Of a DNA stretch of 64,000 bases, positions 52,250 to 61,443 are shown piece after piece (position 1 is the first letter of the stretch; every line of letters starts with the position of its first letter). The translations under genes were made by a program, and so were the position numbers. A model generated the notes under the pieces. It saw only the letters and a list, made by a program, of their open reading frames with translations, was not told the origin of the DNA and did no database searches. Origin of the DNA: Nocardiopsis flavescens (GTDB lineage: Bacteria > Actinomycetota > Actinomycetes > Streptosporangiales > Streptosporangiaceae); the NCBI RefSeq assembly GCF_900141985.1, contig NZ_FQZK01000002.1, positions 186,001 to 250,000 on the forward strand. Reading direction: 5' to 3'.

Positions 52250-54376
52250 CTACCCGCCGCGGGTGGCGAAGTGGTCCAGGACGGCGCGCAGCAGGTCGGT
52301 GTCCAGGGCCAGCCCGTCCAGGGCGGCCTCGGCCCGGTCGCGGTGCCCGGCGAGCAGGCGCGCGGCCGCGGCCCGTCCGTGCGCGCCCGCGAGCGTGGGC
52401 CGCTCCGACCCGGGGCCGGCCACCAGGTCCGCGCGGACCCGCAGCACGATGCCGGCGTGGTGGGAGTAGGCGGTCAGCAGGTCCAGCTCGTGCTCCGGCA
52501 GGCCGAGCAGGATCGCGGCGGGGACCAGGGCCGCCTCGATCTCCGTCGCGGCGGTCAGCGCGTACACCTCCAGGAACCCGGCCGCGTCGGCGGGCGCCTC
52601 GCCCCGGTCCAGCAGCCGGTCCAGGTAGCGGCCCCGGGACAGGCGCTCCGGGCCCAGCAGGGCGCTCATCCGGGCCACGGCCCGCACCACCCGCTCCGGC
52701 GGGTGCGTCGAGGCCAGCCGCGCCATCAGCGCGTACCCGCCCGAGACCAGCGCGATCCCGGCCAGGTGCGAGGCGCGCTCGTCGAAGGCCAGGCTGCCGG
52801 TGTGGAACAGCTCCACCGCGGCCACCAGCGGTCCCAGCGGCTCGGGGTCCAGGGCGGCGCCCTCGGCCAGCATCAGGGCCAGCGCCGGGCGCAGCGGCCC
52901 CTGCGGGCCGCCGGGGGAGCGGGGCGGTACCCCGCGCACGGTGTGCGGGGCCAGGGCGGCGTCGACGAACGCGGACCTGTCGGCGGCGAAGGTGCGCGGG
53001 TCGGTGGCCGCGGGCGGCCGGGGCCCCGCGCTCCCCGCCGGGGCCGCGGGGGGCGGCACGCCCCAGCGGGGAGGCCGGGCCGCGGCGCGCAGCAGGGCCT
53101 CGATCTCCGGCGTCACCCGGTGCGCCTCCAGCAGCCGCTCCACCCGGTCGTCCTGCCGGGCCAGGTGGCCGGCCAGCCGGGCGGCGCCGTGCCGGGCCAG
53201 GGCGTCGGCCACCGCCGGGTCCCCGCCGAACACCGTCGCGACCAGGTGGGCCTCGGCGGCGAAGAGGTCGTGCAGCGGATCCCCGTCCAGGTCCCGCGGG
53301 GCCAGGGTGAACGGGGTGAGGCGGCCGTTCACCGCGTCCCGTGCCCGGTCCAGCAGGTCGTGCCGGAACCGGGTGGCCAGCGCCGCGGCCAGGTGCGTGC
53401 GGAGCGGGTCGGCCGGGGGTTCGCGGCGGCCCAGCAGGGTGGCGGCCACCGCGCCCGCCGCGGTCTCCAGCACCGCGTCGGCGAGCAGCGCGTCCCCGCC
53501 GTCGCGCACCGCGTCCTCGCGGGTGCGCCGCTCCGCCCGGGCACGGGCCCGGTACATGGTCTCGGTGGCCCGGTACAGGGCCCGGTGCCCGGCGAAGGGG
53601 AAGCCCTCCAGCAGCAGGACGTGCGCGGTGTGCAGCTCCTCGGAGAGCGGGTCGTCGGGCACGCCCGCGGCGGGCTCCGACTCGGTGAGCAGGTGCGGCA
53701 GCAGCCGGTGGTGGGCGTGGTGCCGGGAGTGCGCGGGCAGGTCGACCACGGCCTGGGCCACGGCCAGGGCGTACGCGCCGGGGACGACGCGGCGCAGGTG
53801 CGCGGCGGTCGTCTCGGCGTCCTCGCCGACGGTGTCGTGGGAGGCGACGGCCAGCACCCCGCCGATGGTCCGGGCCGCCCGGTCCATGGCCCCGGCGGCG
53901 ACGGCCTGCGCGGGCAGCGCGGCGTACAGCCGGGCCATCCGCTCGCGCAGGGTCCCCAGGCCGGGGACGCGCTGGAGGGAGGCGCTGTACCGGATCCGGT
54001 CCAGCGCGAGGCCGACGCCGTCGGCGGGCGCGGGGACGGCGGGCCGGGGCAGGCGGCGCGGGTCCGCGGTCAGCAGGTCCAGGACGCCGGGGGAGGGGAC
54101 CTCTCCCAGGGAGAGGGCGTGGCGGCGCAGGGCGCGCCGCCGCAGCTCCGCCCGCCCGGCGGTCCGCGCGGCCTCGGCCGCCGGCCCCAGGCGGAGCAGG
54201 TTCGCCAGGGGGCGCCGTTCGAGGACCTCGGGCAGGTGGGAGGACCACCGGTACACGTGTGCGGCGATGTCGTCGGCGTGGGAGCCGCTCCAGGAGCGGA
54301 AGGCGTCGAGGGCTTCGCGGGCCGCGGCGACCGGTGCGTCGCCGTCGGGGCCCGGGTCGGAGAAGTGCTGGGGCAT
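52250..54376 (-). CDS. Large protein with degenerate polyprenyl-synthetase-like C-terminal domain
   Basis: 708 aa from ATG 54376 (no clear ribosome site). From about residue 480 the order of motifs recalls trans-prenyl diphosphate synthases: PQGPLRPALALMLAEGAALD (for GGKRLRP), AVELFHTGSLAFDERASHL (for the first DDxxD), GFLEVYALTAATEIEAALVP and AYSHHAGIVLRVRADLVAGP (for the second DDxxD). Only Asp532/Glu533 and Asp650 remain of the metal-binding aspartates, so prenyl transfer is unlikely. Residues 1-470 are helical, Ala/Arg-rich and not assigned. Its neighbours are cell-division and shape genes. Resemblance is inferred by eye. Confidence 0.6.
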   Translation of the reverse strand: MPQHFSDPGPDGDAPVAAAREALDAFRSWSGSHADDIAAHVYRWSSHLPEVLERRPLANLLRLGPAAEAARTAGRAELRRRALRRHALSLGEVPSPGVLDLLTADPRRLPRPAVPAPADGVGLALDRIRYSASLQRVPGLGTLRERMARLYAALPAQAVAAGAMDRAARTIGGVLAVASHDTVGEDAETTAAHLRRVVPGAYALAVAQAVVDLPAHSRHHAHHRLLPHLLTESEPAAGVPDDPLSEELHTAHVLLLEGFPFAGHRALYRATETMYRARARAERRTREDAVRDGGDALLADAVLETAAGAVAATLLGRREPPADPLRTHLAAALATRFRHDLLDRARDAVNGRLTPFTLAPRDLDGDPLHDLFAAEAHLVATVFGGDPAVADALARHGAARLAGHLARQDDRVERLLEAHRVTPEIEALLRAAARPPRWGVPPPAAPAGSAGPRPPAATDPRTFAADRSAFVDAALAPHTVRGVPPRSPGGPQGPLRPALALMLAEGAALDPEPLGPLVAAVELFHTGSLAFDERASHLAGIALVSGGYALMARLASTHPPERVVRAVARMSALLGPERLSRGRYLDRLLDRGEAPADAAGFLEVYALTAATEIEAALVPAAILLGLPEHELDLLTAYSHHAGIVLRVRADLVAGPGSERPTLAGAHGRAAAARLLAGHRDRAEAALDGLALDTDLLRAVLDHFATRGG

Positions 54377-54599
54377 CGTCTGCTTCGGGGGGAGGAAGGG
54401 GGCGGTGGCGGTCCAAGATCATCGCAGACACGGGCCCCGAAACAAGGGGCTGACCGTATCCGGTCGAAGAATCCGGCCGTGGCCCCGCCCTCTTTGGCGG
54501 GATCTTGAGGCCTTCATGGGGTGTGGTGACCTGCGCGTGTCCCTCCTATGGGGGCAGAGTGGACCTCGTCATGTACATACAGTCGCGAGGGGAGTGCGC

Positions 54600-55730
54600 A
54601 TGGCGACGATAGGACACACCCTGTCCGCCGCCCGCGTCGCGGCGGGATTCACGGTCGCCGACCTCAGCGCCCGTACACGCATCCGGGAACCGGTGCTCCG
54701 GGCGATCGAGGAGGAGGACTTCGTCCCGTGCGGCGGGGACTTCTACGCGCGCGGGCACATCAGGGGCCTGTGCCGGGCGCTGCGCCTGGATCCGGCGCCG
54801 CTCCTGGAGGAGTTCGAGAGCGAACACGCCGGACGCCGCGGATCGGTGTTCGTCCCCCCGCCCCGCCACCCGGCCGCCGTGCCGGTCGCGGCACGCGCCG
54901 CGGCCGCGGCGCGTGCCGAGGACGCGGCGGGGCCGGGGGAGCGGGGGGAGGACGGGGCCGGAGAGGCGCCGACCGCCGGTCCGCGCGTCATCGGGGAGGA
55001 CACCGAGCCCGGTGCCGGAACCGAGCGCTGGGGCCACTTCGAGCGGGACGACCGGCTGCCCCGCAGGGTGCGCGGCGGCAGGCCCCCGCGCAGGCGCGCG
55101 GCCTCCGCCAAGGGTGCGGTGCCCGCGCCCCGGCACGGGGGGGCCGGGCCGCCGGAGAGCCTCAACAGGCCGGAGCCGCAGGCCCGCCGCGCACCGCGCG
55201 CGGCCGTCACCCGCACCCGCAGCCGGCGGGCCGAGGCGGTGCGCAGGCACTGGCCCTGGGCGCTGGTCGCCCTCCTGGTCGTCCTGAGCATCGTCGTGGG
55301 CGTGCGGACCTGGCAGGACTGGAACGGCGACAACCCGCTGCGCACGGCCTTCGACGGGACCGGGACGGAGACCGTCGACTCGGCGGTCCTGCCCGGAACG
55401 CCGGAGGAGGCGGACGGGCCGGCCGGGGCGAAGGCCGTGGACGAGGCCGCCCGCGGCGAGAAGCAGCCCGGCCCCGAGGAGGTCAGCGTCGGGCTCACCG
55501 CCTCGGCGCGCACCTGGGTCAAGGTCACCGGCGCCCGGGGCGAGGACCTGTTCACCGGGGTCCTCGCCGAGGGCGAGTCGCAGGAATACGTGACCGAGGA
55601 CACCCTCACCCTGTGGCTGGGCAACGCCGGAGGGGTCGACGTCTCCGTCGACGGCGAGGACATCGGCTCCGCCGGGCGCAGCGGAGAGGTCAGGGAGGTG
55701 GTCGTCGGGGCCGACGGCTTCGACGACTGA
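54600..55730 (+). CDS. rodZ: RodZ-like membrane protein (HTH_25 + TM + DUF4115)
   Basis: 376 aa from ATG 54600 (GGGGAG at 6 nt; TACAGT at 54578-54583 may be the -10). Residues 4-70 form the RodZ-type helix-turn-helix (GHTLSAARVAAGFTVADLSA, IREPVLRAIEEEDF, DFYARGHIRGLCRALRLD). A long charged linker leads to one membrane helix, HWPWALVALLVVLSIVVGVR, and an extracytoplasmic DUF4115 domain (VGLTASARTWVKVTGARGED, LTLWLGNAGGVDVSVDGE). In rods RodZ links MreB to the wall machinery; the actinomycete role is less clear. Confidence 0.88.
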   Translation: MATIGHTLSAARVAAGFTVADLSARTRIREPVLRAIEEEDFVPCGGDFYARGHIRGLCRALRLDPAPLLEEFESEHAGRRGSVFVPPPRHPAAVPVAARAAAAARAEDAAGPGERGEDGAGEAPTAGPRVIGEDTEPGAGTERWGHFERDDRLPRRVRGGRPPRRRAASAKGAVPAPRHGGAGPPESLNRPEPQARRAPRAAVTRTRSRRAEAVRRHWPWALVALLVVLSIVVGVRTWQDWNGDNPLRTAFDGTGTETVDSAVLPGTPEEADGPAGAKAVDEAARGEKQPGPEEVSVGLTASARTWVKVTGARGEDLFTGVLAEGESQEYVTEDTLTLWLGNAGGVDVSVDGEDIGSAGRSGEVREVVVGADGFDD

Positions 55731-55741
55731 CCACCGCACCG

Positions 55742-55769
55742 CCCCGGCCGGGGGAGACCCCGGCCGGGG
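55742..55769 (+). terminator. Terminator after rodZ-like gene
   Basis: A perfect 12-bp stem (ccccggccgggg twice) with a GAGA loop at 55754-55757, 12 bases past the stop. Confidence 0.8.
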
Positions 55770-55901
55770 TACGGGCGGGTGGGCCGGTACGGGTAATGTG
55801 GAGTGCCGCGGGCGGCGTTCGCCGGACCGCGCGGCGGGGGTCCGGGACCACCGGACGGCCACCGCCACCACTCGAAACGCTCTCCCACACGCTTGGAAGC
55901 C

Positions 55902-57344
55902 ATGTCACCGCGCCGTACTGTCTCACTGGTCACCCTGGGGTGTGCGCGTAACGAGGTCGACTCCGAAGAGCTGGCCGGGCGCCTGTCCGCGGGCGGCTGG
56001 GAACTCGTCGACGGCGACGCCAAGGCCGACGTCACCCTCGTCAACACCTGCGGGTTCATCGACGCCGCCAAGCAGGACTCCATCGAGACCCTGCTGGAGG
56101 CCTCCGAGAACGGCGGCCGCGTCGTCGCCGCCGGGTGCATGGCCGAGCGCTACGGCTCCGAACTCGCCGACGCGCTCCCCGAGGCCCAGGTCATCGGATT
56201 CGACGACTACGCGGCCATCACCGACCGCCTCGACGACGTCCTCCAGGGGCGCCCGCTGGCCCCGCACAGCCCCCGCGACCGGCGCACCCTGCTGCCGATC
56301 AGCCCGGCCGAGCGCGACGCGTCCCAGGTGCACGTCCCCGGCCACGGGGCGTTCGCCGAGTCCGCGGGCGCCGACGGCACCGCGCTGCCCTACCGCGCCG
56401 CGATCCCGCGCCGCCGCCTCACCGGCGGCCCGGTGGCCAACCTCAAGATCGCCTCCGGCTGCGACCGCCGCTGCACCTTCTGCGCCATCCCCACCTTCCG
56501 CGGCGCCTACATCTCCCGCCGCCCGGACGAGATCGTGCGCGAGGCCGAGTGGCTGGCCTCCGAGGGCGTGCGCGAGGTCTTCCTGGTCAGCGAGAACTCC
56601 ACCTCCTACGGCAAGGACCTGGGGGACGTGCGCGCCCTGGAGAAGCTGCTGCCGCGCCTGGCCGCCGTCGAGGGCCTGGACCGGGTCCGCGTCAGCTACC
56701 TCCAGCCCGCCGAGGTCCGCCCCGGGCTGGTGGACGTGCTCACCGGGACCCCCGGCGTGGTGCCCTACTTCGACCTGTCGTTCCAGCACGCCAGCGGCAC
56801 CCTGCTGCGCCGCATGCGCCGCTTCGGCGACCGCGAGCGCTTCCTGGAGCTGCTGGACACCGTGCGGTCCCGGGTCCCCGAGGCGGGCGCCCGCTCCAAC
56901 TTCATCGCCGGGTTCCCCGGGGAGACCGAAGCCGAGTTCGAGGACCTGGTGGCCTTCCTGGAGGCGGCCCGCCTGGACGCCATCGGCGTCTTCGGCTACT
57001 CCGACGAGGAAGGCACCGAGGCCAGGGACCACGGGGACAAGGTGCCCGAGGAGGTCGTCGCCGAGCGCGTGGACCGCCTCAACCGCCTCTCCGAGGAGCT
57101 CATGGCCCAGCGCGCCGAGGAGCGCCTGGGCGAGGAGGTCACCGTCCTGGTGGAGACGGTGCTCGAAGACGGCGCCTACGAGGGCCGCTCCGAGCACCAG
57201 GCCCCCGAGGTCGACGGCAGCACCATCCTCTACGGTGAGGACCTGGCCGTGGGCGACCTCGTCCGCGCCACCGTGGTCCAGGCCGTCGGCGCCGACCTGG
57301 TCGCGGAGCACGACGAGGAGCCCGGGGAAGCCGGAGACAGATGA
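55902..57344 (+). CDS. rimO: Ribosomal protein uS12 methylthiotransferase RimO
   Basis: 480 aa radical-SAM enzyme that adds a methylthio group to an Asp of ribosomal protein S12. The N-terminal UPF0004 domain has [20 protein letters not shown] and [22 protein letters not shown] (cluster cysteines). The radical-SAM cluster is [13 protein letters not shown] (Cys187, Cys191, Cys194), followed by [18 protein letters not shown]-terminal TRAM domain is seen. The start is ATG 55902 (GGAAG just upstream). It is coupled to pgsA by ATGA. Confidence 0.95.
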   Translation: MSPRRTVSLVTLGCARNEVDSEELAGRLSAGGWELVDGDAKADVTLVNTCGFIDAAKQDSIETLLEASENGGRVVAAGCMAERYGSELADALPEAQVIGFDDYAAITDRLDDVLQGRPLAPHSPRDRRTLLPISPAERDASQVHVPGHGAFAESAGADGTALPYRAAIPRRRLTGGPVANLKIASGCDRRCTFCAIPTFRGAYISRRPDEIVREAEWLASEGVREVFLVSENSTSYGKDLGDVRALEKLLPRLAAVEGLDRVRVSYLQPAEVRPGLVDVLTGTPGVVPYFDLSFQHASGTLLRRMRRFGDRERFLELLDTVRSRVPEAGARSNFIAGFPGETEAEFEDLVAFLEAARLDAIGVFGYSDEEGTEARDHGDKVPEEVVAERVDRLNRLSEELMAQRAEERLGEEVTVLVETVLEDGAYEGRSEHQAPEVDGSTILYGEDLAVGDLVRATVVQAVGADLVAEHDEEPGEAGDR

Positions 57345-57946
57345 GCACCCACGACGCGGCGACGCCCGCCCCCCACGTTCCGCTGTGGAACATCGCGAAC
57401 ATCCTCACCATGAGCCGGCTGGTCATGGTCCCGGTCTTCGTGTGGTTCATGTTCCTGGACGGCACCTGGTGGCGCCTGGCCGCCTTCGCCGTCTTCGTGA
57501 TCGCCGCGGTCACCGACCGCATCGACGGCGAGCTGGCCCGCCGCCGCGGCCTGGTCACCGACTTCGGCAAGATCGTCGACCCCATCGCGGACAAGGCCCT
57601 CACCGGCGCCGCCCTGGTGGTGCTGTCGATCCAGGGCGACCTGTGGTGGTGGGTGACCATCGCCATCCTGGCCCGCGAGTGGGGCATCACCCTGCTCCGC
57701 TTCGCGGTGCTGCGCTACGTCGTCATGCCCGCGAGCAAGGGCGGCAAGCTCAAGACGGTCCTGCAGATCGTCGCCATCAGCATCTACCTGTTCCCGCTGG
57801 CCGTCCTGCCCTTCAGCTTCGTGTTCACCTGGACCGCGCACGTGGTGATGGCCGCCGCCCTGGCGGTCACGCTGTGGACCGGTGCCACCTACGTCGTGGA
57901 CGCCGTCCGGGCGGTGCGCGCCGGGCGCCGGGAGAACGCGGGGTGA
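57341..57946 (+). CDS. pgsA: CDP-diacylglycerol-glycerol-3-phosphate 3-phosphatidyltransferase
   Basis: 201 aa, five or six helices. The CDP-alcohol phosphotransferase signature DG-x2-AR-x8-G-x3-D-x3-D is complete within [11 protein letters not shown] (57517-57549) and [13 protein letters not shown]. It makes phosphatidylglycerol phosphate. ATG 57341 overlaps the rimO stop, and its own stop overlaps cinA. Confidence 0.94.
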   Translation: MSTHDAATPAPHVPLWNIANILTMSRLVMVPVFVWFMFLDGTWWRLAAFAVFVIAAVTDRIDGELARRRGLVTDFGKIVDPIADKALTGAALVVLSIQGDLWWWVTIAILAREWGITLLRFAVLRYVVMPASKGGKLKTVLQIVAISIYLFPLAVLPFSFVFTWTAHVVMAAALAVTLWTGATYVVDAVRAVRAGRRENAG

Positions 57947-58461
57947 ACCCCGCCGAGCCCGCGGCGGCGGCGCTGGCCGCCCGGGTCCACCGCGCCCTGC
58001 TGGAGCGCGGGATGACCTGTGCCACCGCCGAGTCGCTGACCGGCGGCCTCATCGGCGCCCACCTGACCTCGGTCCCCGGGGTCTCGGCCACCTACCGGGG
58101 CGGGGTGGTGACGTACGCCACCGACACCAAGGCGTCCCTGCTGGGCGTGCCCGAGGACCTGCTGGCCGCCGAGGGGCCGGTCCACCCCGGCGTGGCCGAG
58201 GCCATGGCCGCGGGCGTGCGGCGCCTGCTGGCCGCCGACTTCGGGCTGGCGGTGACCGGCGTCGCCGGGCCCGGACCGCAGGACGGAAAGCCCGCCGGCA
58301 CCGTGTACGCGGGCCTGGCCGGACCGGGCGGGAATGCGCGGGCCCTGCTTTTCCGTTTCACGGGTGACCGTTCGGGTATCCGATACCGCACGGTCGAAGG
58401 CGCACTGGAGCTCCTGGACTCCGCTGTTCGCGAGGGCGTGGCGGGGAACACCCGGCTCTGA
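57943..58461 (+). CDS. cinA: CinA-family nicotinamide-nucleotide amidohydrolase
   Basis: 172 aa, the C-terminal (PncC) domain alone, which deamidates [62 protein letters not shown] and the terminal [17 protein letters not shown] are all canonical. GTG 57943 overlaps the pgsA stop (GTGA) and follows GGGAG. Confidence 0.94.
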   Translation: MNPAEPAAAALAARVHRALLERGMTCATAESLTGGLIGAHLTSVPGVSATYRGGVVTYATDTKASLLGVPEDLLAAEGPVHPGVAEAMAAGVRRLLAADFGLAVTGVAGPGPQDGKPAGTVYAGLAGPGGNARALLFRFTGDRSGIRYRTVEGALELLDSAVREGVAGNTRL

Positions 58462-58618
58462 CCCCTCCGGCCGGTTCCTTCTCCTCGTGCGGGGGAACGA
58501 AACCCTGTCAAGAGGCGTTTCCCCCTCCAGCGAACAGGCCGACAAGAGGTGCCCGAATCGGGCGTGGGGCAGGTACGGTGTTGTATATGAAGGTCGCTAC
58601 CGGTGGGAGGGAGCGCGA

Positions 58619-58975
58619 ATGATGGTCCTGCTTCGTCACCTACTTGGTGACGTGCTCAGGCGGCTGCGACAGCGCCAGGGCCGCACCCTCCGCGAGGTGT
58701 CGGCCGATGCACGCGTCTCCCTCGGCTACCTGTCGGAGGTCGAGCGCGGGCAGAAGGAAGCCTCTTCCGAGCTGCTCTCGTCGATCTGCGGGGCCCTGGG
58801 GGTCCCGCTCTCGCAGGTACTGAGAGAGGTCTCCGACCAGCTCGCGCTGGTCGAGCTGCAAGAAGCGGCGCTGCTGGAGGACGCGGTCACGACCGACCCC
58901 GTCCCGGCACAGGACCTCGGCATCGGACCGGTTCCGGATCGCGTTCCCCAGGTTCCCGACATGGTGGGGGTCTGA
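58619..58975 (+). CDS. clgR: ClgR-type XRE-family transcriptional regulator
   Basis: 118 aa. The ATG at 58619 has GGGAGG at 8 nt (a second ATG follows directly). The XRE helix-turn-helix, [20 protein letters not shown] and [20 protein letters not shown], is followed by the ClgR-like [20 protein letters not shown]. Order cinA-clgR is the standard actinomycete arrangement; ClgR controls clp and other protease genes. The C-terminus ends VGV, unlike the Ala-Ala tail that targets Streptomyces ClgR to ClpP, so its turnover may differ. recA does not follow. Confidence 0.88.
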   Translation: MMVLLRHLLGDVLRRLRQRQGRTLREVSADARVSLGYLSEVERGQKEASSELLSSICGALGVPLSQVLREVSDQLALVELQEAALLEDAVTTDPVPAQDLGIGPVPDRVPQVPDMVGV

Positions 58976-59044
58976 CGGCCCGCACCCGACGCCCGGTCCA
59001 CGGACAACCGCACCGTCCCCTCCACGGGGGACACCGGATTCACA

Positions 59045-59073
59045 AGAGGAGCCGACCGGCGGTCGGCTCCTCT
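59045..59073. terminator. Bidirectional hairpin between clgR and Rrf2 gene
   Basis: A perfect 13-bp stem (59045-59057 with 59061-59073) and GGC loop between convergent genes; followed by CTCC on the clgR side. Confidence 0.8.
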
Positions 59074-59114
59074 CTCCGTCTGTACGGCCCTCACCCGGGG
59101 CGGCGGCGCGGCGG

Positions 59115-59579
59115 CTACCGGTGGGTGTGGTTGACCCAGGACTCCGGGTCCTCCGCCAGGGTGCGCACCTGTTCCGGCAGCTCGTTGGTGGCGAGGTGCT
59201 GGAGGTTGACCCCCTCCAGGATGGCGCGCTCGCTGGCGCGCAGGGCGATCCACACCTGCTGGAGGCTGCGGGCCGCACCGTCGTAGTCGACGTGCTCGGG
59301 GCGTTCCCCGCGCACGTTGGCCAGCGGTCCGTCGACCGCGCGGATGATGTCGGCGAGCGAGATCTCCGCGGCCGGGCGGGCCAGCCAGTAACCGCCCACC
59401 GGGCCGCGTTGGCTGCGCACCAGTCCGGCCCTGCGTAGCTGGGTGAGGATGTTCTCGAGGAATTTTCCGGGGATGGCCTGCGCTCGCGCGAGCTGTTCGG
59501 CCGTCACCGGCCCTTCGCTGGCGACAGCGAGTTCCGCTGCGGCGCGCAGCGCGTAATCGACCCGGGCTGAAAGGCGCAT
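59115..59579 (-). CDS. Rrf2-family transcriptional regulator lacking cluster cysteines
   Basis: 154 aa with the Rrf2 wHTH: MRLSARVDYALRAAAELAVA, TAEQLARAQAIPGKFLENIL, LRRAGLVRSQRGPVGGYWLA and SLADIIRAVDGPL. The C-terminal half (residues about 85-120), where IscR and NsrR have three Fe-S cysteines, contains none; the protein has no Cys at all. So it must sense something other than an Fe-S cluster. The ATG at 59579 is 6 nt after CATAAT on the minus strand, so the mRNA may be leaderless. Confidence 0.9.
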   Translation of the reverse strand: MRLSARVDYALRAAAELAVASEGPVTAEQLARAQAIPGKFLENILTQLRRAGLVRSQRGPVGGYWLARPAAEISLADIIRAVDGPLANVRGERPEHVDYDGAARSLQQVWIALRASERAILEGVNLQHLATNELPEQVRTLAEDPESWVNHTHR

Positions 59580-59761
59580 GCTGTGATTATGCCGTGGTTA
59601 GAAGGGCGAATGGGGCACCGGCCGTCCGCGGGTGTGCCGACGTTCCGGGGTGCTGCGTGATCAAGAGTACTTCTCCTACCGGGTTTCGGGGACATCGGTG
59701 ACGATCCGCCCGGTGGGCGTATCTCAGGGTGCCCCCTGCGGGGGCTCCCGTCAACGGCCGC

Positions 59762-59790
59762 GACCCGGGCCGGCGGCGCCGGTCCGGGTC
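59762..59790 (-). terminator. Hairpin downstream of GH3 gene
   Basis: A 13-bp stem with one G-T pair (59762-59774 with 59778-59790) and GGC loop, 53 bases after the minus-strand GH3 stop. The rest of the 263-base gap to the Rrf2 start has nothing else notable. Confidence 0.6.
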
Positions 59791-59842
59791 ATCGTGCCTC
59801 GTCGGGCCCCTTCGGGCGCCGCGCCGCGCGGGGGCGTGGCGG

Positions 59843-61312
59843 TCAGGCGGGGTGGGCGGCGGGGGCGGCGGCGCCGCCCAGCAGCTCCGCGGCACTGAGG
59901 CCGTTGACGTGCGCGGCGCCGTAGGTGCTCACGTGGGCGCCGCAGGAGGGCCGCCAGATGGGCAGCCCCATCTCGACCACCACCGCGTCCGGGAAGGCGC
60001 CCAGGAGGCGTTCGACGAGCGCGCGGGCCTCGGGGTAGCGGTGCGCGTCGCGGACCACCACGACCAGGTCGCGGCCCTGCGCGGCGGCGATGATCCGCTC
60101 GGCGAGGGCGGCGTCGGGGGCGACCCGCACGGTGTCGGGGAACCACGAGGACAGGCCCCAGTGCACGTCGCCGACGGCCATGCCCGAGGGCGCGTCGACC
60201 TCGACCACGTACGGGGACTCCAGCGCGGGCAGCTCGCCCGCCACCCGCAGCGCCCGGCGGGCCCCGGACAGGCCCACACCGGCGGACTCGGCGGCCGCGG
60301 TGCGCCGCGGCGCGGCGTCGCGGATCCAGGAGCGCAGGCGCAGGTTGCGGTCGGCGGCCTCCTCCAGCCGCTCGCCCGGCAGCCGCCCGTCGCGCACCGC
60401 CTCCACCAGCGCGGCGCGGATCGCCGCCACCTGGTCGGCGTAGACGAACCGGCCCAGGCACAGCAGGTCGCACCCGGCGGCCACCGCGAGCACGCTGGCC
60501 TCGGGGACGCCGATCCGTCCGCTGACGCCGTGCATGTCCATGGCGTCGCTGACGATGACCCCCTCGAAGCCCAGCTCCCCGCGGAGCAGGTCGTTGAGGA
60601 CCTTGGGGGCCAGCGTGGCCGGGCCCGTCATGCCGAGGCCGGACATCTCGATGTGCGCGGTCAGGACGGACAGCGCCCCGGCGTCGATCGCGGCCCGGAA
60701 GGGGGCCAGCTCGCGCCGGTGCAGCACCTCCGCGTCCGCCTCCACCCGGGGGAGCGTGTGGTGGGAGTCCTGCGAGGTGGCGCCGTGCCCGGGGAAGTGC
60801 TTGGCGCAGGCGACGATCCCGGCCTCCTGGAGCCCCGCCACGGCGGCGGCGCCGTGCCGGGCCACCAGGGCCGCGTCAGAGCCGAAGGAGCGGGTGCCGA
60901 TCACCGGGTTGTCGTCGGCGACGTTGACGTCCACCGACGGGGCCAGGTCCATGTTGAAGCCCAGCTGGGCGAGCCTGCCGCCGAGCGAGCGCAGGGTGGC
61001 CCGGGTCAGCTCCGGGTCGTCCACGGCGCCCAGGGCGGCGTTGCCGGGGTAGTCGCTGCCGTGCTCCTGCCCGATGCGGGTGACGTCGCCGCCCTCCTCG
61101 TCGAGGGAGATCAGCGGGGTGTCCGCGGCCCGCGCCAGCTCCGCGTTCAGCGCCGTGATCTGTTCGGGCGTGTCGAGGTTGTTGTGGAAGAGGCAGACGC
61201 CGGAGATGCCGTCCGCCAGGCCCTCCAGAATCCAGCGCGGGGCGTGGTGGGACTCGAAGGGCACCAGCAGAGTGGCGTTGGCCAGGCGCGCCAGGGTCGG
61301 GTCGAGCGACAT
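59843..61312 (-). CDS. Glycoside hydrolase family 3, NagZ-like beta-N-acetylhexosaminidase
   Basis: 489 aa from ATG 61312 (GGAG at 6 nt), without a signal peptide, so cytoplasmic. The NagZ catalytic segment is KHFPGHGATSQDSHHTLP (general acid/base His) and the nucleophile Asp is in VIVSDAMDMHGVSG. GVCLFHNNLDTPEQI, PLISLDEEGGDVTRI and DLAPSVDVN are also family features. A C-terminal ~130-residue domain follows the barrel. It lies downstream of a CUT1 sugar importer, matching the Streptomyces dasABC-dasD arrangement, so chitobiose or muropeptide sugars are likely substrates (inference). Confidence 0.9.
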   Translation of the reverse strand: MSLDPTLARLANATLLVPFESHHAPRWILEGLADGISGVCLFHNNLDTPEQITALNAELARAADTPLISLDEEGGDVTRIGQEHGSDYPGNAALGAVDDPELTRATLRSLGGRLAQLGFNMDLAPSVDVNVADDNPVIGTRSFGSDAALVARHGAAAVAGLQEAGIVACAKHFPGHGATSQDSHHTLPRVEADAEVLHRRELAPFRAAIDAGALSVLTAHIEMSGLGMTGPATLAPKVLNDLLRGELGFEGVIVSDAMDMHGVSGRIGVPEASVLAVAAGCDLLCLGRFVYADQVAAIRAALVEAVRDGRLPGERLEEAADRNLRLRSWIRDAAPRRTAAAESAGVGLSGARRALRVAGELPALESPYVVEVDAPSGMAVGDVHWGLSSWFPDTVRVAPDAALAERIIAAAQGRDLVVVVRDAHRYPEARALVERLLGAFPDAVVVEMGLPIWRPSCGAHVSTYGAAHVNGLSAAELLGGAAAPAAHPA

Positions 61313-61395
61313 GACGGACTCCGTTCGGTGAACACGGGTGCCCAGGGTGAGGGCAGACGAAGGGCGTGCAGGGGTGGTGGGGCGCGGGCACACCG

Positions 61396-61430
61396 GAGGC
61401 GGGTCCACGGCGCCCTCGTGGACCCGCCTC
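61396..61430 (-). terminator. Hairpin between sugar permease and GH3 gene
   Basis: A perfect 14-bp stem (61396-61409 with 61417-61430), 7-nt loop, 14 bases after the MalG-type permease stop. It may end the importer transcript or weaken readthrough into the GH3 gene. Confidence 0.65.
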
Positions 61431-61443
61431 GCGAGCCGGGCGG

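Noticed and set aside
58425-58540. GTTCGC/GCGAAC sequences as ClgR autoregulatory sites
   Set aside because: The first lies inside cinA and lacks the spaced GCG; the second (58530-58535) is only a half-site.
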